Source: Marmoricola endophyticus
GTDB taxonomy: Bacteria > Actinomycetota > Actinomycetes > Propionibacteriales > Nocardioidaceae
DNA: 64,000 bases
Assembly: GCF_014644415.1 (NCBI RefSeq)
Contig: NZ_BMKQ01000001.1
Location: 248,001 to 312,000 of the forward strand
Direction of reading: 5' to 3'
Position 1 is the stretch's first letter. The number at the start of each line of letters is the position of its first letter. Below the pieces are notes generated by a model. It was not told where the DNA came from, made no database searches, and worked only from the letters and a program-made list of their open reading frames with translations. The position numbers were made by a program, and so were the translations under genes. This document shows, piece by piece, positions 55,045 through 63,186 of this stretch.

Positions 55045-55944
55045 TCAGGCCGGTGTCGCGCGCCCGACGAGGTGCGGCGCGCCGTCCTTGGGGCGGGTGA
55101 GGGAGAAGTCCACCCGGTCCTCTGCGACGAGGGAGCCGAAGGCGACCTTGCCGGGCAGCAGGATCGGCTTCTTGAACTCCACGTGCACGGTCACCGCGTC
55201 GGGCAGCCGGTTGTCGAGGAACGCGACGCAGCGAGCCTTGGACCACATGCCGTGCGCGATCTGCCGCGGGAACCCGAAGGCCTTCGCCGTCAGCGGGTAG
55301 AGGTGGATCGGGTTGGAGTCGCCGGACACGGCGGCGTACTGCCGGCCGAGGTCCGCGGGCAGCTTCCAGGTGGCCGGGCCCGCGGGGACGACGTCGATCC
55401 GCTCGCCGCCGGTCGTCGCCTCGGTGTCACCCCGTCCGGGGCGGAGGTACTCGGAGGTCGACTCCCAGAGTGTCTCCCCGCCGGAGGTGACCGTGCTGAG
55501 CAGGTCGAAGACCGTGCCCTTGGGGTGGGCGCGCTTGTTCGCTGCGCGGACGGTCACGTCGAGCCGCTCGTCGAAGCCGATCGGGCGGTGCGAGGTGATC
55601 GTGTTGGCCAGGTGCACCGTGCCTATCGCGGGGTAGGGGAACGACGAGTCCGTCATGATCCCCATCTGCAGCCCGAACGCGAGCATGTGCGGGTACGTCA
55701 GCGGCAGGTGCTGCCGGGGCTCGAAGCCGCAGACGGACGCGTACGCCGCCACCCGCGCGCGGTCGATCCCCACGTCGTGACGGGTCAGCGTCAGGTCCGG
55801 CAGCTCTCCACCGGACTTGCCGACGCCCGGGAGCAGGTTGACCCCGGGGAGGACCGGCAGCGCGGCCTTGGCGATGAAGCCGAGCCCGGTGCCGGTGCCC
55901 GCGTCGACCTCCCGCGTGAGTGCCCCGGACTTCTGGGAGGCCAC
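55045..55944 (-). CDS. htdX: MaoC-like 3-hydroxyacyl-thioester dehydratase
   Basis: This 299-residue protein is a double hot-dog MaoC-type dehydratase. The N-terminal half lacks the catalytic motif; the C-terminal half carries YAAVSGDSNPIHLYPLTAKAFGFPRQIAHGMW, the Asp/His hydratase motif. It matches HtdX (Rv0241c), which acts on (3R)-hydroxyacyl thioesters. The GTG lies one base after the fabG4 stop codon, so both are co-transcribed. With fabG4 and fadA2 it reproduces the Rv0241c-Rv0243 neighbourhood. Confidence 0.88.
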   Translation of the reverse strand: MASQKSGALTREVDAGTGTGLGFIAKAALPVLPGVNLLPGVGKSGGELPDLTLTRHDVGIDRARVAAYASVCGFEPRQHLPLTYPHMLAFGLQMGIMTDSSFPYPAIGTVHLANTITSHRPIGFDERLDVTVRAANKRAHPKGTVFDLLSTVTSGGETLWESTSEYLRPGRGDTEATTGGERIDVVPAGPATWKLPADLGRQYAAVSGDSNPIHLYPLTAKAFGFPRQIAHGMWSKARCVAFLDNRLPDAVTVHVEFKKPILLPGKVAFGSLVAEDRVDFSLTRPKDGAPHLVGRATPA

Positions 55945-55945
55945 C

Positions 55946-57280
55946 TCAGGCGCCCAGCATCATCTGGCCGCACACCCGCACGACGTTGCCGTTGACCGCG
56001 GTGGAACCGGGGGAGGCGTACCACGCGACAGCCTCGGCGACGTCCACCGGCTGACCGGCCTGGCTCATCGCGTTCATCCGCTGACCGACCTCGCGGCTGG
56101 CGAACGGCATCGCGTCGGTCATCTTGGTGGCGATGAAGCCGGGGGCGACGGCGTTGATCGTGATGCCCTTCTTGAGGCTCTTGGCCAGCGAGTCGATCAG
56201 GCCGATGACGCCGGCCTTGGACGCGGCGTAGTTGGTCTGACCGAGGTTGCCGGCGATCCCGGCCATGGAGGACACGCCGATCACGCGGCCGTTGTCCTTG
56301 ATCAGTCCCTGGTCGAGCAGCTCGCGGGTGATCTTGTCGGGCGCCTCGAGGTTGACCGCGATCACCGACTCCCAGCGGTCCTCACCCATGTTGGCGAGCT
56401 TCTTGTCACGGGTGATCCCGGCGTTGTGGACGATGACGTCGATGCCGCCGAAGGTGTCCTTGACGTGCTGCGCGATCCGCTTCGGCGCGTCGTCGTTGGT
56501 GATGTCCAGCGTCAGGCTCTCGCCGCCGATCGAGCTGGTCACCTCGAGCAGCTCACTGGCCGCCTGGGGTACGTCGATGCCCAGCACCGTCGCGCCGTCA
56601 CGGTGCAGCACGCGGGCGATCTGCTCACCGATGCCTCGCGAGGCACCCGTCACGACGGCGACCTTGCCGTCGAGCGGCTTGTCCTGGTCGGCGACCGGCT
56701 TGGCCTTGGTGGTCCCGGTCGCACCGATCCGGACGACCTGCCCCGAGACGTACGCCGACTTCGGGGAGAGGTAGAACGCCAGAGTCGAGTCCAGCGCCTG
56801 CTCGGCGCCGTCGGCGACGTAGACCAGCTGGACCGTGGCACCCTTGCCGATCTCCTTGCCGAGCGAGCGGGTGAACCCCTCGAGCGCTCGCTGCGCGATC
56901 CGCTCGTCGCCCTCGAGCAGCTCGGGCACGCCGCCGAGCACCACGACGCGCGCACACGGCTCGAGGCTGCGCAGCTTCGGGGTGAAGAACTGCTGCAGGG
57001 CGACCAGGTCGGCCGGGGTCCGGCACCCGGTGGCGTCGAAGACCAGCCCCTTGTACTTCTGACCCTCCACCGTCTCGGCGACGTTGGGGATCTCCAGCGA
57101 GTCGAGGGCGGTACGGACCGGATCCACCAGGCGTCCGGTGCCGCCGAGGACGACCGTTCCGTCGACGAGGGGTGCACCCTCGGTCCAGCGGTCCAGCTTG
57201 ACGGGGGCCGGGAGACCGAGGTTCTTGACCAGCAGCTTGCCGATCGGGGTGGCGGTGAAGGCCTGGTAAGCGTCGCTCAT
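55946..57280 (-). CDS. fabG4: 3-oxoacyl-ACP/CoA reductase FabG4-like
   Basis: This 444-residue high-molecular-weight SDR has an N-terminal flavodoxin-like domain without catalytic function and a C-terminal ketoreductase domain. There, VTGASRGIG binds NAD(H), and catalytic Ser/Tyr/Lys appear in GVSSMAGIAGNLGQTNYAASKAG. This is the layout of mycobacterial FabG4 (Rv0242c). ATG 57280 is 7 nt after TACGTT on this strand, within a GTTAC-N7-GTTAC repeat, so expression is likely under TetR control. A TTG at 57289 is less likely. Confidence 0.92.
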   Translation of the reverse strand: MSDAYQAFTATPIGKLLVKNLGLPAPVKLDRWTEGAPLVDGTVVLGGTGRLVDPVRTALDSLEIPNVAETVEGQKYKGLVFDATGCRTPADLVALQQFFTPKLRSLEPCARVVVLGGVPELLEGDERIAQRALEGFTRSLGKEIGKGATVQLVYVADGAEQALDSTLAFYLSPKSAYVSGQVVRIGATGTTKAKPVADQDKPLDGKVAVVTGASRGIGEQIARVLHRDGATVLGIDVPQAASELLEVTSSIGGESLTLDITNDDAPKRIAQHVKDTFGGIDVIVHNAGITRDKKLANMGEDRWESVIAVNLEAPDKITRELLDQGLIKDNGRVIGVSSMAGIAGNLGQTNYAASKAGVIGLIDSLAKSLKKGITINAVAPGFIATKMTDAMPFASREVGQRMNAMSQAGQPVDVAEAVAWYASPGSTAVNGNVVRVCGQMMLGA

Positions 57281-57287
57281 GCTCGTC

Positions 57288-57307
57288 AACGTAACGAGTG
57301 GTGTAAC
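57288..57307 (-). promoter_or_regulatory. Leaderless fabG4 promoter with GTTAC-N7-GTTAC operator
   Basis: On this strand GTTAC (57307-57303), 7 nt, then GTTAC (57295-57291) is followed immediately by GTT, giving the -10 hexamer TACGTT (57293-57288), then 7 nt and the fabG4 ATG. The same arrangement precedes the tetR gene at 58846. Confidence 0.65.
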
Positions 57308-57382
57308 TCAGTGTCCACATTTCGTGACCTGCCGCTCACCGTGTTGTCGTGGCCCGGTCGCGCCGGGAGGATGGGCCGTGAC

Positions 57383-57396
57383 TTACCTGCCGGTAA
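57383..57396. promoter_or_regulatory. Inverted repeat in the fadA2 promoter region
   Basis: TTACC-TGCC-GGTAA is a 5+5 bp inverted repeat with a 4-bp centre, 43 nt before the fadA2 ATG. It contains GTAAC on one arm, so it may be a second type of site for the same regulator. Evidence is by sequence only. Confidence 0.4.
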
Positions 57397-57438
57397 CCTC
57401 ACCGTGCAGAAGGCATCGACCGACGAGGAGCAACAGCC

Positions 57439-58719
57439 ATGGAGTCCAGCACGCGGAAGGTCGGTGTCCTCGGCGGCAACCGGATCCCCTTCGCCCGCTC
57501 CAACACCGTCTACGCGACGGCCAGCAACCAGGAGATGTTCACCGCGGCCCTCGACGGGCTCGTCGCGCGCTTCGGTCTCGAGGATGAGCGCCTCGGCGAG
57601 GTCGCGGCCGGTGCGGTCCTCAAGCACAGCCGCGACTTCAACCTGACCCGCGAGTCCGTCCTCGGCTCCCGCCTGGCTCCGACCACGCCCGCGGTCGACC
57701 TGCAGCAGGCCTGCGGCACCGGGCTGCAGGCGGCGATCTACATCGCCAACAAGATTGCTCTGGGCCAGATCGACTCCGGTGTTGCCGGCGGGATGGACAC
57801 CACCTCCGACGCCCCCATCGCCGTCGGCGAGGGTCTGCGGAAGAAGCTGCTGGCCGCCAACCGCGCCAAGACGACGCAGGGCAAGCTCGCCGCACTCGCG
57901 AAGATCCGCCCCGCCGACCTCGCGCCGTCGATCCCCCAGAACGGCGAGCCGCGCACCGGGCTGTCGATGGGTGAGCACCAGGCGCTGACCGCGCTGGAGT
58001 GGCAGATCACCCGCGAGGCCCAGGACGAGCTGGCCGTCGCCTCGCACCACCACCTCGCCGCGTCGTACGACGCCGGGTTCCAGGACGACCTGATCACGCC
58101 GTTCAACGGCCTCGAGCGGGACCAGAACCTGCGCGCCGACTCCTCGGTGGAGAAGCTGGCGAAGCTGAAGCCGGTCTTCGGCAAGGGTGCCGCGGCGACG
58201 ATGACCGCGGCGAACTCCACCCCGCTGACCGACGGCGCCTCCGCGGTCCTGCTCGGGACGCAGGAGTGGGCCGAGGCGCACGGGCTGGAGGTCAAGGCGT
58301 GGTTCGTCGACGCCGAGACCGCGGCGGTGGACTACGTGCACGGAGGCGAGGGTCTGCTGATGGCGCCGGCGTACGCCGTCCCGCGGCTGCTGGCCCGCAA
58401 CGGCCTGACGCTGCAGGACTTCGACTTCTACGAGATCCACGAGGCGTTCGCCTCGCAGGTGCTCTCCACGCTCAAGGCGTGGGAGGACCCGGTGTTCTGC
58501 ACCGAGCGCGCCGGCCTGGACGGGCCGCTCGGCTCGATCGACCGCAGCAAGCTCAACGTCAACGGCTCGTCGCTGGCGGCCGGGCACCCGTTCGCCGCGA
58601 CCGGCGGGCGGATCATCGCCAACCTGGCGAAGCTGCTGGAGCAGAAGGGCTCGGGCCGCGGCCTGATCTCGGTCTGCGCGGCCGGCGGCCAGGGCGTGAC
58701 CGCCATCCTCGAGCGCTGA
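57439..58719 (+). CDS. fadA2: Acetyl-CoA C-acyltransferase (thiolase) FadA2-like
   Basis: This 426-residue thiolase cleaves 3-ketoacyl-CoA or makes acetoacetyl-CoA. The nucleophile Cys92 is in LQQACGTGLQAA, the active-site His residues are in EIHEAFA and SLAAGHPFAATGGR, and the second Cys is in SVCAAGGQGV. ATG 57439 follows GAGGAG by 8 nt. It is divergent from fabG4-htdX, the arrangement of Rv0241c-Rv0243, and is followed by a tetR gene. Together with FabG4 and HtdX it can run the beta-oxidation cycle or its reverse. Confidence 0.93.
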   Translation: MESSTRKVGVLGGNRIPFARSNTVYATASNQEMFTAALDGLVARFGLEDERLGEVAAGAVLKHSRDFNLTRESVLGSRLAPTTPAVDLQQACGTGLQAAIYIANKIALGQIDSGVAGGMDTTSDAPIAVGEGLRKKLLAANRAKTTQGKLAALAKIRPADLAPSIPQNGEPRTGLSMGEHQALTALEWQITREAQDELAVASHHHLAASYDAGFQDDLITPFNGLERDQNLRADSSVEKLAKLKPVFGKGAAATMTAANSTPLTDGASAVLLGTQEWAEAHGLEVKAWFVDAETAAVDYVHGGEGLLMAPAYAVPRLLARNGLTLQDFDFYEIHEAFASQVLSTLKAWEDPVFCTERAGLDGPLGSIDRSKLNVNGSSLAAGHPFAATGGRIIANLAKLLEQKGSGRGLISVCAAGGQGVTAILER

Positions 58720-58749
58720 CTCGGCGCTCGTCGTGGGTCGACGGTCGCT

Positions 58750-58785
58750 GACCCGGCGCGTGCGGGCTCTCACACGCGCCGGGTC
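58750..58785 (+). terminator. Terminator downstream of fadA2
   Basis: A perfect 13-bp stem (58750-58762 with 58773-58785) closes a 10-nt loop, 31 bp after the fadA2 stop codon and upstream of the co-directional tetR promoter. It separates the two transcription units. Confidence 0.75.
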
Positions 58786-58818
58786 GGCGTGCGGTCGGTC
58801 ACGCTGGTGCAACAAGCA

Positions 58819-58838
58819 GTTACATCGGGCGTTACAGT
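58819..58838 (+). promoter_or_regulatory. Leaderless tetR promoter with GTTAC-N7-GTTAC operator
   Basis: GTTAC (58819-58823), 7 nt, GTTAC (58831-58835), and the -10 hexamer TACAGT (58833-58838), then 7 nt and ATG 58846. The repeat, its spacing and its register with the start codon match those at fabG4, which suggests autorepression by TetR. Confidence 0.65.
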
Positions 58839-58845
58839 TCGTCGC

Positions 58846-59523
58846 ATGGCCTCCAGCACGTCCGACACGCGGCGGACGGCGGCGCTGGCCCGCCGCCGCG
58901 CCAGGGAGCGCGAGATCCTCGACGCCACCCGTGCGCTGTTCGACGAGCGCGGGGTCCGTGACGCCCAGATCGAGGACATCGCACGGGCTGTGGGCGTCAA
59001 CCGGGCGATCATCTACCGGCACTTCTCCGGCAAGGAGGAGCTCTTCGCACTCACCCTCGTCGGCTACCTCGACGACCTCGCCGCCCGCCTCCGCGCCGTC
59101 TCGGTCGACATGTCGCCGGAGGCTCGCGTCGCGGAGATCACCGGCGCCTTCGTCGACTTCGGGCTGGAGCACCCGGCCTTCGTCGACTGCGCGCAGACGC
59201 TGATGCGCCGGCCCGGGCCGGAGCTGCTCGACGAGATCTCCGAGAGCGCGCTGTTCCGGCTCGGTCGCGGCATCGCCGGCTGCCTCGCCGTCCTGACCGA
59301 GGCGCTGAGGGCGGGCAACGAGGCGGAGGACTTCGCGGTCGAGGACGTCGACCTCCTGGCCAACACGTTGTACGCCTCCGGCCTCGGTGCCCTCCAGCTC
59401 GCCAGGGTGGGCATGAAGGTGAAGGAGGCCGCGCCGGGGATCCCGGCCGTCGAGCCGCTGAGCCCCGAGCAGATCAAGCAGCACCTCGTCTCCAGCGCCC
59501 TCACCTTCGCGCGGGGGCGCTGA
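58846..59523 (+). CDS. TetR-family transcriptional regulator
   Basis: This 225-residue repressor has a TetR helix-turn-helix at about residues 20-65 (ILDATRALFDERGVRDAQIEDIARAVGVNRAIIYRHFSGKEELFAL), and a helical ligand-binding domain. Its likely ligand is an acyl-CoA, given the neighbours. ATG 58846 is chosen because TACAGT is 7 nt upstream and there is no Shine-Dalgarno. The operator-like repeat upstream is shared with fabG4. Confidence 0.92.
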   Translation: MASSTSDTRRTAALARRRAREREILDATRALFDERGVRDAQIEDIARAVGVNRAIIYRHFSGKEELFALTLVGYLDDLAARLRAVSVDMSPEARVAEITGAFVDFGLEHPAFVDCAQTLMRRPGPELLDEISESALFRLGRGIAGCLAVLTEALRAGNEAEDFAVEDVDLLANTLYASGLGALQLARVGMKVKEAAPGIPAVEPLSPEQIKQHLVSSALTFARGR

Positions 59524-59526
59524 GCG

Positions 59527-59793
59527 TCACCGGATCTGTTCGCGGATCCGCAGGCCCGTCGACTTCACGCAGGCACAGACCGCGAAGGTGGCGCTGCCCA
59601 CGAGCGCGAACCCGGCGATGGTCAGCTCCAGCACGGGCGAGGACGCGGTGCCGTCGACGAGCAGTCCCCAGAGTGCCGCGAGCACGGCGACACTGCCCAG
59701 CAGCCATGCGAAGCCGATGAGGGACAGCACCTCTCGGTGATCGGGGTCGAGCGTGCCGGGGCGGATGTCGTCGCGGCGTCCGGTGTCGGTCAT
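59527..59793 (-). CDS. DUF2530 small membrane protein
   Basis: This 88-residue protein has two transmembrane helices (about 23-45 and 55-75) and matches DUF2530. It converges on tetR, its stop 3 bp from the tetR stop. The ATG is 6 nt after TACGGT on this strand, a leaderless pattern. Its role is unknown. Confidence 0.78.
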   Translation of the reverse strand: MTDTGRRDDIRPGTLDPDHREVLSLIGFAWLLGSVAVLAALWGLLVDGTASSPVLELTIAGFALVGSATFAVCACVKSTGLRIREQIR

Positions 59794-59846
59794 GAGAGAA
59801 CCGTAGGCCGCCGGCAGCCGTCGGGACCGGCAATCGCGCCAGCCGA

Positions 59847-61355
59847 TCACGCGAGAGCGCGCACCATCGCGATGGTGTCGGCCTGCTCGGCGGTCTTGTC
59901 CTCGCGGTAGCCCAGCACCCGGGCGAAGCGCAGCGCGAGGCCGCCGGGGTAGCGGGTCGAGCGCTGCAGCCCGTCGAAGGCGATCTCGACGACCTGCTCG
60001 GGGCGCACGTGCACGACGTGGCTCTCGCGGTGCGTCTCGAGACCGAGGAACCGCTCCGTCTGCCAGGCGAGGGTCTCGTCGGTCATCCCCTTGAAGGTCT
60101 TGCCGAGCATCACGAAGCCCGTCGGGGAGGAGTCGTCGCGCGCGCCGAGGTGGATGTTGGACAGCAGTCCCCGGCGCCGGCCGCTGCCCCACTCGACCGC
60201 GAGCACGACCAGGTCGAGGGTGTGACGGGGCTTGACCTTGACCCAGCCCGACCCACGCCGACCGGCCTCCCACCTCGAGTCCAGCGACTTGACGACGACG
60301 CCCTCCTGGCCGGCCGAGAGTGTCCGCGACCAGAACTCGGTCACCTCCTCGAGGGTCTCCACCTGGCGTCGCTCCACCCGGTCCTCGGCCGGGACGAGCC
60401 GGTGCAGCGCCTCGGTGCGTACGGTCACCGGCTCGTCGAGCAGGTCCTGACCGTCGAGGTGCAGCAGGTCGAAGAAGTACGGAGACAGCGCCAGGTCGCT
60501 CGCGCTCCTGGTGCCGGCGCGCGACGCCGTGTCCTGGAACGCCCGCGGCCGGCCGTCCTCTCCGACCAGCAGCGCCTCACCGTCGAGCACGAAGGCCGAC
60601 GCGGGGTACGACCGGACCCGGTCGACCAGCTCGGGGAACCGCCCGGTGAGGTCGTCCAGGCTGCGTGACCACACGCCGACCCGGTCGCCGTCGCGGTGCA
60701 CCTGGATCCGGATGCCGTCGAGCTTGGCGTCGACCACCGCCGGCAGCCCGGTCTGCTCCAGCGCCCTGGCCAGGTCGGGGGCGCTGGCGGCGAGCATGGG
60801 CTGCGCCGGGCGCATCAGTCGCAGCCGGACCTCCGACAAGCCGGGCTCCCCGGAGCGGGCGGCGACGGCGGCGGCGACGGGGGCGGAGCCGGCGAGCATG
60901 ACGGCCCGGCGCACGGTGGCCCTGGGGACGTCGTAGGCCGTCGCGATCGCCTCCACGAGCACTCCCTCGAGCGCTCCGGTGCGGACCTCGCCGGTGACCA
61001 GCCCCCGCAGCAGCGACTGCTCGTCGTCGGTGGCTCGGGCGAAGAGGTGGGCGAGCCCGTCGCGCCTTCCCGACTGCGAGCCGGGGCCGGCGAGCGAGGA
61101 CAGCTCCTCGAAGGCGTCGTCGACGTCGCGCACCGTCAGGCTCGGATCGGCGGCGGGGCCGGGCAGGTCGTTCAGTGAGCGCCAGCCGATCCCGGTACGC
61201 CGCTGCCGCAGCGCGCCCATGAGGTACGACGCGACCAGCTCAACCTCGTCCGGCTCCGCGGCCCGCAGCGCGGTCGCGACCGCCTCGGTCTTCGCCGTGC
61301 GCGAGCGGGTGCGGCGTACGTCGTCGAGCGTGGCGACCAGGTGGGCGAAGCGCAT
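59847..61355 (-). CDS. ligB: ATP-dependent DNA ligase LigB-like
   Basis: This 502-residue ligase seals DNA nicks with ATP. The adenylated lysine is Lys211 in VVDAKLDGIRIQVH, with motifs FVLDGEALL and EGVVVKSLD, and the C-terminal OB-fold. The N-terminal helical DNA-binding domain of about 170 residues matches the mycobacterial LigB family (Rv3062). It is an accessory repair ligase next to an NAD-dependent LigA elsewhere. ATG 61355 is chosen by family N-terminus MRFAHLVATLDDV. Confidence 0.92.
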   Translation of the reverse strand: MRFAHLVATLDDVRRTRSRTAKTEAVATALRAAEPDEVELVASYLMGALRQRRTGIGWRSLNDLPGPAADPSLTVRDVDDAFEELSSLAGPGSQSGRRDGLAHLFARATDDEQSLLRGLVTGEVRTGALEGVLVEAIATAYDVPRATVRRAVMLAGSAPVAAAVAARSGEPGLSEVRLRLMRPAQPMLAASAPDLARALEQTGLPAVVDAKLDGIRIQVHRDGDRVGVWSRSLDDLTGRFPELVDRVRSYPASAFVLDGEALLVGEDGRPRAFQDTASRAGTRSASDLALSPYFFDLLHLDGQDLLDEPVTVRTEALHRLVPAEDRVERRQVETLEEVTEFWSRTLSAGQEGVVVKSLDSRWEAGRRGSGWVKVKPRHTLDLVVLAVEWGSGRRRGLLSNIHLGARDDSSPTGFVMLGKTFKGMTDETLAWQTERFLGLETHRESHVVHVRPEQVVEIAFDGLQRSTRYPGGLALRFARVLGYREDKTAEQADTIAMVRALA

Positions 61356-61404
61356 GGACCCATCCAAGCGGTCGCCACCGACGCCCCGCCGCACCCGGAG
61401 AGGC

Positions 61405-62136
61405 TCAGGCGACGTCGACGTGCACGTGGTCGCGGTGCTCGAGGATCGCCGCGGTGGCCGCGTCCCGGCCCGAGGTGTCGACCTCGTAGTCGCGCCAGCC
61501 CTGGGAGGAGCGGCCCGAGGACCAGATCCGGTCGTCGAAGATCACGGTGCGCACCGAGAGCCGCTCGGCGTGGGCGACCAGCCACTGGGCCGTGGCCCAC
61601 CCGCGGGTACGGCTGGCGGCGGAGACCGGACGGTAGAAGACGTCGACGGCGCGCCCCTCGTAGTGCGCCGACCCCGCCGAGTGACCGGTGGACACGCCGC
61701 CGGGGGCGAACCCGCCGACCCGCTGCCGTCCGAAGGCGGCGTCCAGCTCGCGTCGTACGGCGGCGGCACGCGCGGTCAGCCCCTGCGGGCCGAGCGACTG
61801 GTCGTCGGCGTCGTCGAGGTAGCCGGGTCCGTGCTCGCAGGTGAGCGCAGCCGGAGCGCGGCCGGACAGCGCGGCGGTGACCGCACTCGCCTCGGCGGGA
61901 GTGAGGGCGCCCGGCACCTGCCCGTCGGCGACCCTGCTCGCAGCATCCTCGGCCTCTTCGGTCGTCAGCTCGACGTCGGCGCCGTCGACGCTCACCCGGC
62001 ACTCGTCGGCGCCCGGCAGCGCGGAGCGCACCCCACCGGGGAGCACGCCCGCGAGCGCGACGGCGGCGCCGCCGAGCACGAGCGCGAGGACCAGCAGGCC
62101 GGCGACGACGCGCCCGAGCACCGGTTGCCTGTCCAC
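61405..62136 (-). CDS. Exported M15-like (ARB_07466 C-terminal domain) protein
   Basis: This 243-residue protein has an N-terminal membrane anchor (RVVAGLLVLALVLGGAAVALAG) and an extracytoplasmic C-terminal domain of the ARB_07466 type. SAHYEGRAVDVF and DHVHVDVA give the H-x6-D and HxH pattern of M15/VanY-like zinc peptidases, so a peptidoglycan target is possible. Activity is not proven. GTG at 62136 or 62139 is the start; I list the former. Confidence 0.75.
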   Translation of the reverse strand: MDRQPVLGRVVAGLLVLALVLGGAAVALAGVLPGGVRSALPGADECRVSVDGADVELTTEEAEDAASRVADGQVPGALTPAEASAVTAALSGRAPAALTCEHGPGYLDDADDQSLGPQGLTARAAAVRRELDAAFGRQRVGGFAPGGVSTGHSAGSAHYEGRAVDVFYRPVSAASRTRGWATAQWLVAHAERLSVRTVIFDDRIWSSGRSSQGWRDYEVDTSGRDAATAAILEHRDHVHVDVA

Positions 62137-62170
62137 CACCCCAGTCTCTCGAGGCGCTCCAACCCTCGAC

Positions 62171-62214
62171 TCGTGTGCTGCAGCGGTCGCCAGGGCGACC
62201 ACCGGAGCACACGA
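62171..62214. repeat. Dispersed hairpin repeat, copy 2
   Basis: Outer arms TCGTGTGCT/AGCACACGA (62171-62179 with 62206-62214) and inner arms GGTCGCC/GGCGACC (62185-62191 with 62194-62200). The core matches the hairpin at 1155-1200, yet here it is between divergent genes, where a terminator is not needed. Confidence 0.6.
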
Positions 62215-62245
62215 CTCGTCGGTGCCGGCTCCTAGGCTGGCTCAC

Positions 62246-63163
62246 GTGCAGGAACGGGTCTGGCGGGTGGAGCGGCCGGTGCCGGTCGCGCAGATCCTCG
62301 GCATCCTGCGGCGCGGGCGCGGCGACCCGACGTACAAGACCACGCCGGACGGCGCGGTGTGGCGCGGCATCGGCGCCCCGACCGGCCCGGCGACGCTGCG
62401 GGTGAGTGCCACACCGGCACACGGAGAGGTCCACGGGCGGGCCTGGGGGCCGGGCGCCGAGTGGGTGCTGGACCGGCTGCCCACCATGCTAGGAGACACC
62501 GACGACGTCAGCGGGTTCGAGCCACGGCACGCCGTCCTCGTCGATGCGCACCGCCGGCACCCGCACTGGCGGCTCACCCGCACCGAGCGCGTGATGGAGG
62601 CGCTGACCCCGGCGATCATCGAGCAGAAGGTGACCGGCCAGGAGGCGTTCGCAGGGTTCCGCCGGCTGTGCTTCCGGTTCGGGGAGCGCGCACCGGGCGA
62701 GGGTGCGGACGTCGGTCTGTGGGTCCAGCCGGGGGCGACCACGATCCGCGGCATCGCGTCGTGGGAGTGGCTGCGCATGCACGTCGACCCGGCACGGTCT
62801 CGAGCACTCGTCAACGCCGCGAGGTACGCCGCCAACCTCGAGCGGACCCTCGAGCTCGGTGTCGAGGAGGCCGACCGCCGGCTGCGCGCGCTGCCGGGGA
62901 TCGGCGTGTGGACCTCGGCGGAGGTGCGGTTCCGCGCCCACGGGGACGCCGACGCCGTGAGCTTCGGCGACTACCACGTCGGGAAGAACATCATCTGGGC
63001 GCTGACCGGCGAGCACGTCGACGTCGAGGACGGGCTGGCCGAGCTGCTCGAGCCCTGGGCCGGGCACCGTCACCGGGTGCAGCGGCTGGTCGAGTTCGCC
63101 CGCCTGGGCCGACCGCGGCACGGACCGAGGATGGCGCCGCGCACGCACCTGCCGGTGCGCTGA
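62246..63163 (+). CDS. DNA-3-methyladenine glycosylase II-like (AlkA family)
   Basis: This 305-residue base-excision glycosylase has a helix-hairpin-helix at about 213-235 (LRALPGIGVWTSAEV) and the catalytic Asp242 in AVSFGDYHVGKN. It removes alkylated bases such as 3-methyladenine. GTG 62246 lies 7 nt after TAGGCT (62233-62238). It is a second DNA repair gene close to ligB; a common control is not visible. Confidence 0.9.
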   Translation: MQERVWRVERPVPVAQILGILRRGRGDPTYKTTPDGAVWRGIGAPTGPATLRVSATPAHGEVHGRAWGPGAEWVLDRLPTMLGDTDDVSGFEPRHAVLVDAHRRHPHWRLTRTERVMEALTPAIIEQKVTGQEAFAGFRRLCFRFGERAPGEGADVGLWVQPGATTIRGIASWEWLRMHVDPARSRALVNAARYAANLERTLELGVEEADRRLRALPGIGVWTSAEVRFRAHGDADAVSFGDYHVGKNIIWALTGEHVDVEDGLAELLEPWAGHRHRVQRLVEFARLGRPRHGPRMAPRTHLPVR

Positions 63164-63186
63164 GCTGCGGACGGCGGCCGCGCGGA

